A DNA stretch of 6,354 nucleotides from Acidimicrobiales bacterium (lineage in GTDB: Bacteria; Actinomycetota; Acidimicrobiia; Acidimicrobiales; Palsa-688): NCBI GenBank assembly GCA_030039575.1, contig JASHVH010000404.1, positions 1 through 6,354 of the forward strand, given 5' to 3'. This document shows, piece after piece, positions 5,169 through 6,354 of the stretch (its first letter is position 1; every line of letters begins with the position of its first letter). The translations under genes and the position numbers were made by a program. The notes under the pieces were generated by a model. That model saw only the letters and a program-made list of their open reading frames with translations, was not told the DNA's origin and searched no databases.

Positions 5169-6182
5169 ATGAACGATTTCTACAACCCGCCGACCAACCT
5201 CCCACCCGGTCCGCACGCGGGCCGGTCGCCGCGTGCAGGCGCGACCACGGCCGGGCTGAGCGAGAGCTCCACGGTCCCCCGTTGGCCTACCGCCAGGCTC
5301 CCGGTGACCCATGAACCGTCACGCGCGGCGCGCAACGGCCATAACGGGTTGGCCGGGTTGGCCGGGTTGGCCGAGGTGCCCGAGGACACCGACGGCGCCC
5401 TAGCCGAATTGCCGAGCTTGTTGGCCCGCTCGGCGAGCGGCCTCGAGTTCATTTACAAGACGCTCGACCTCGTCGCCGCCCGGTACCGCCTGCAAGACCT
5501 GGTCGTAGTCGTGGCTCAACCGGACAAACCCCAGGTCTTCCGCCTGGGCAGAGCGCCATTGGGCGCCGAACCCTGGCCGCTCCCCGCCTATTTGGGTGCC
5601 GCCCTCACCGGGCAGGAGGGGCTGTACGCCGACCCGCCCGTCGTCGGGCCGATCGCCGCTGCCTGTGTGACCAGCCTGGTCGAGCTGGCGTTGCGGCTGG
5701 ACTTGCTCGTGCACGACGCCAGCCACGACGCCCTGACCGGATTGCTCAACCGTCGCAGCTACGAGCTCCTGTTCCGCCAGGCGGTCAGCCGTGCTCGCCG
5801 TTATGGCTGGCCGTTCGCCCTCGTCCTGCTGGACCTCGACAACTTCAAGGTCGTGAACGACCACCACGGCCATGCCGCCGGCGACGCCGCGCTGCAAGCC
5901 GTCGGCGCGGAGCTGCGGGCATCACTGCGCAGCGGCGACGTAGCCGCCCGTCTGGGTGGGGACGAGTTCGCCCTGCTCGTGGTGGGGGTGGACAACGTCG
6001 CCACCCTGTCGCCCCTGCTCGGGCGCCTGACCAAGGCGCTGGAGCGTTCCGTCCCCGAAACCAACGTGTCCTTCTCCGTGGGGGTGGCGTGCTTCCCCTC
6101 CGACACCGATGACCCTGACGCGCTGACGGCGTTGGCTGACGCCAGGCTTTATGCCGCCAAGGCGGCCATGGAGTACCGCTAG
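5169..6182 (+). CDS. GGDEF diguanylate cyclase with N-terminal sensor-like region
   Basis: This enzyme would make cyclic di-GMP from two GTP. Seen in the 337 residues: a proline- and arginine-rich unstructured segment at 1-60, a triple GLA repeat at 60-68, and a soluble alpha/beta region at about 80-182 that resembles a divergent GAF-like sensor but is not firmly recognised. The GGDEF domain spans about 184-337. It has DALTGLLNRR at 187-196, LDLDNFKVVNDHHGHAAGD at 221-239, the catalytic motif GGDEF at 263-267 and SVGVACFP at 303-310. An intact I-site RSGD (254-257) sits five residues before GGDEF, so product inhibition is expected. No signal peptide or membrane segment is seen, so it is cytoplasmic. 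ATG 5169 was chosen over GTG 5160 because GAGGTG lies 6 bases before it. A small gene follows after 2 bases. Confidence 0.92.
   Translation: MNDFYNPPTNLPPGPHAGRSPRAGATTAGLSESSTVPRWPTARLPVTHEPSRAARNGHNGLAGLAGLAEVPEDTDGALAELPSLLARSASGLEFIYKTLDLVAARYRLQDLVVVVAQPDKPQVFRLGRAPLGAEPWPLPAYLGAALTGQEGLYADPPVVGPIAAACVTSLVELALRLDLLVHDASHDALTGLLNRRSYELLFRQAVSRARRYGWPFALVLLDLDNFKVVNDHHGHAAGDAALQAVGAELRASLRSGDVAARLGGDEFALLVVGVDNVATLSPLLGRLTKALERSVPETNVSFSVGVACFPSDTDDPDALTALADARLYAAKAAMEYR
5346..5372 (+). repeat. Three tandem copies of a 9-base in-frame unit
   Basis: GGGTTGGCC occurs three times in succession at 5346, 5355 and 5364, inside the cyclase gene. Because the period is a multiple of three it encodes a repeated GLA tripeptide and keeps the frame. 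It joins the disordered N-terminus to the sensor-like region and probably arose by slippage; a flexible linker is likely. Confidence 0.85.
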
Positions 6183-6184
6183 CC

Positions 6185-6354
6185 GTGAACGAAGCACTGG
6201 AACTGGAACTGCGCCAGCTCCCCGGGGTGTTGTTCGTCTCGTTTTCGGAAGCTGACGGCACCACCCACATAGAGCTGGTGGCCACGCCGCCGAGCGGGCA
6301 CGGCAAAGTCCGTGACGAGGCCGCCCGCGCCGCCGTCAACCACCTCGAGGGGCC
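6185..6354 (+). CDS. Small conserved-looking protein of unknown function, 3' end cut off
   Basis: GTG 6185 begins 2 bases after the cyclase stop (TAG 6180-6182) and stays open for 56 codons to the window end. GGAG about 11 bases upstream, within the end of the cyclase gene, may act as a distant SD. The visible sequence starts with a leucine/glutamate helix (NEALELELRQLPGV), continues as two probable strands (LFVSFSEAD, THIELVATPP) and then a helix rich in Arg and Ala (KVRDEAARAAVNH). This beta-alpha pattern recalls small ACT- or HMA-like alpha/beta folds, but no family is recognised. Third-position GC matches the cyclase, supporting real coding. The tight spacing suggests joint expression and perhaps a role linked to the cyclase, which is inference only. 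Confidence 0.7.
   Translation, partial: MNEALELELRQLPGVLFVSFSEADGTTHIELVATPPSGHGKVRDEAARAAVNHLEG

Noticed and set aside
4601..5314. Plus-strand 237-codon frame crossing the peroxiredoxin end and the intergenic region
   Set aside because: It overlaps two well-supported genes in another frame and runs through the terminator hairpin and the structured leader. Its Arg/Gly/Pro-rich translation has no domain.

Overview
The window looks like chromosomal DNA from a high-GC Gram-positive bacterium (Actinomycetota). The evidence is strong G/C bias at third codon positions, GTG starts, frequent 4-base stop/start overlaps, purine-rich Shine-Dalgarno (SD) sequences, and protein families typical of that phylum (a DrrA/DrrB-type exporter, an ECF sigma factor of actinobacterial type). 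A deep lineage such as Acidimicrobiia is possible, but this is inference. No phage, transposon, tRNA, rRNA or CRISPR signal was found.

Layout. Positions 1-4245 hold five minus-strand genes in two tight blocks. Upstream block (transcribed first): a DrrA-like ABC ATPase (4245-3205) and its ABC-2 permease (about 3202-2297), which together form an exporter. A gap of about 195 bases follows. It holds seven tandem copies of a 13-base unit (2182-2272) and no recognisable terminator. Downstream block: an ECF-type sigma factor (about 2100-1489), a NfeD-family membrane protein (1492-773) and a slipin/SPFH protein (776 to beyond base 1). The two junctions are 4-base overlaps (ATGA and GTGA), so these three are almost certainly one translationally coupled unit. 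NfeD and SPFH proteins are known membrane partners. A sigma factor at the head of their operon suggests a membrane-stress module, and the second gene sits where an anti-sigma factor would normally lie.

Positions 4246-4346 are a divergent promoter region with a 7-base inverted repeat. To its right on the plus strand is a type II/Prx5-like peroxiredoxin (4347-4832). The 336-base gene-free stretch 4833-5168 holds a strong hairpin terminator, a 13-base palindrome between direct repeats and, just before the next gene, a structured leader. That leader has partial resemblance to a c-di-GMP-I (GEMM) riboswitch and a stable hairpin that can mask the ribosome binding site. The next gene (5169-6182) is a GGDEF diguanylate cyclase with intact active site and I-site, followed after 2 bases by a small unrecognised gene cut by the window end.

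The most interesting points are the sigma-NfeD-slipin operon with a possible anti-sigma segment on NfeD, the structured leader of the cyclase gene, and the 13-base tandem array upstream of the sigma gene.
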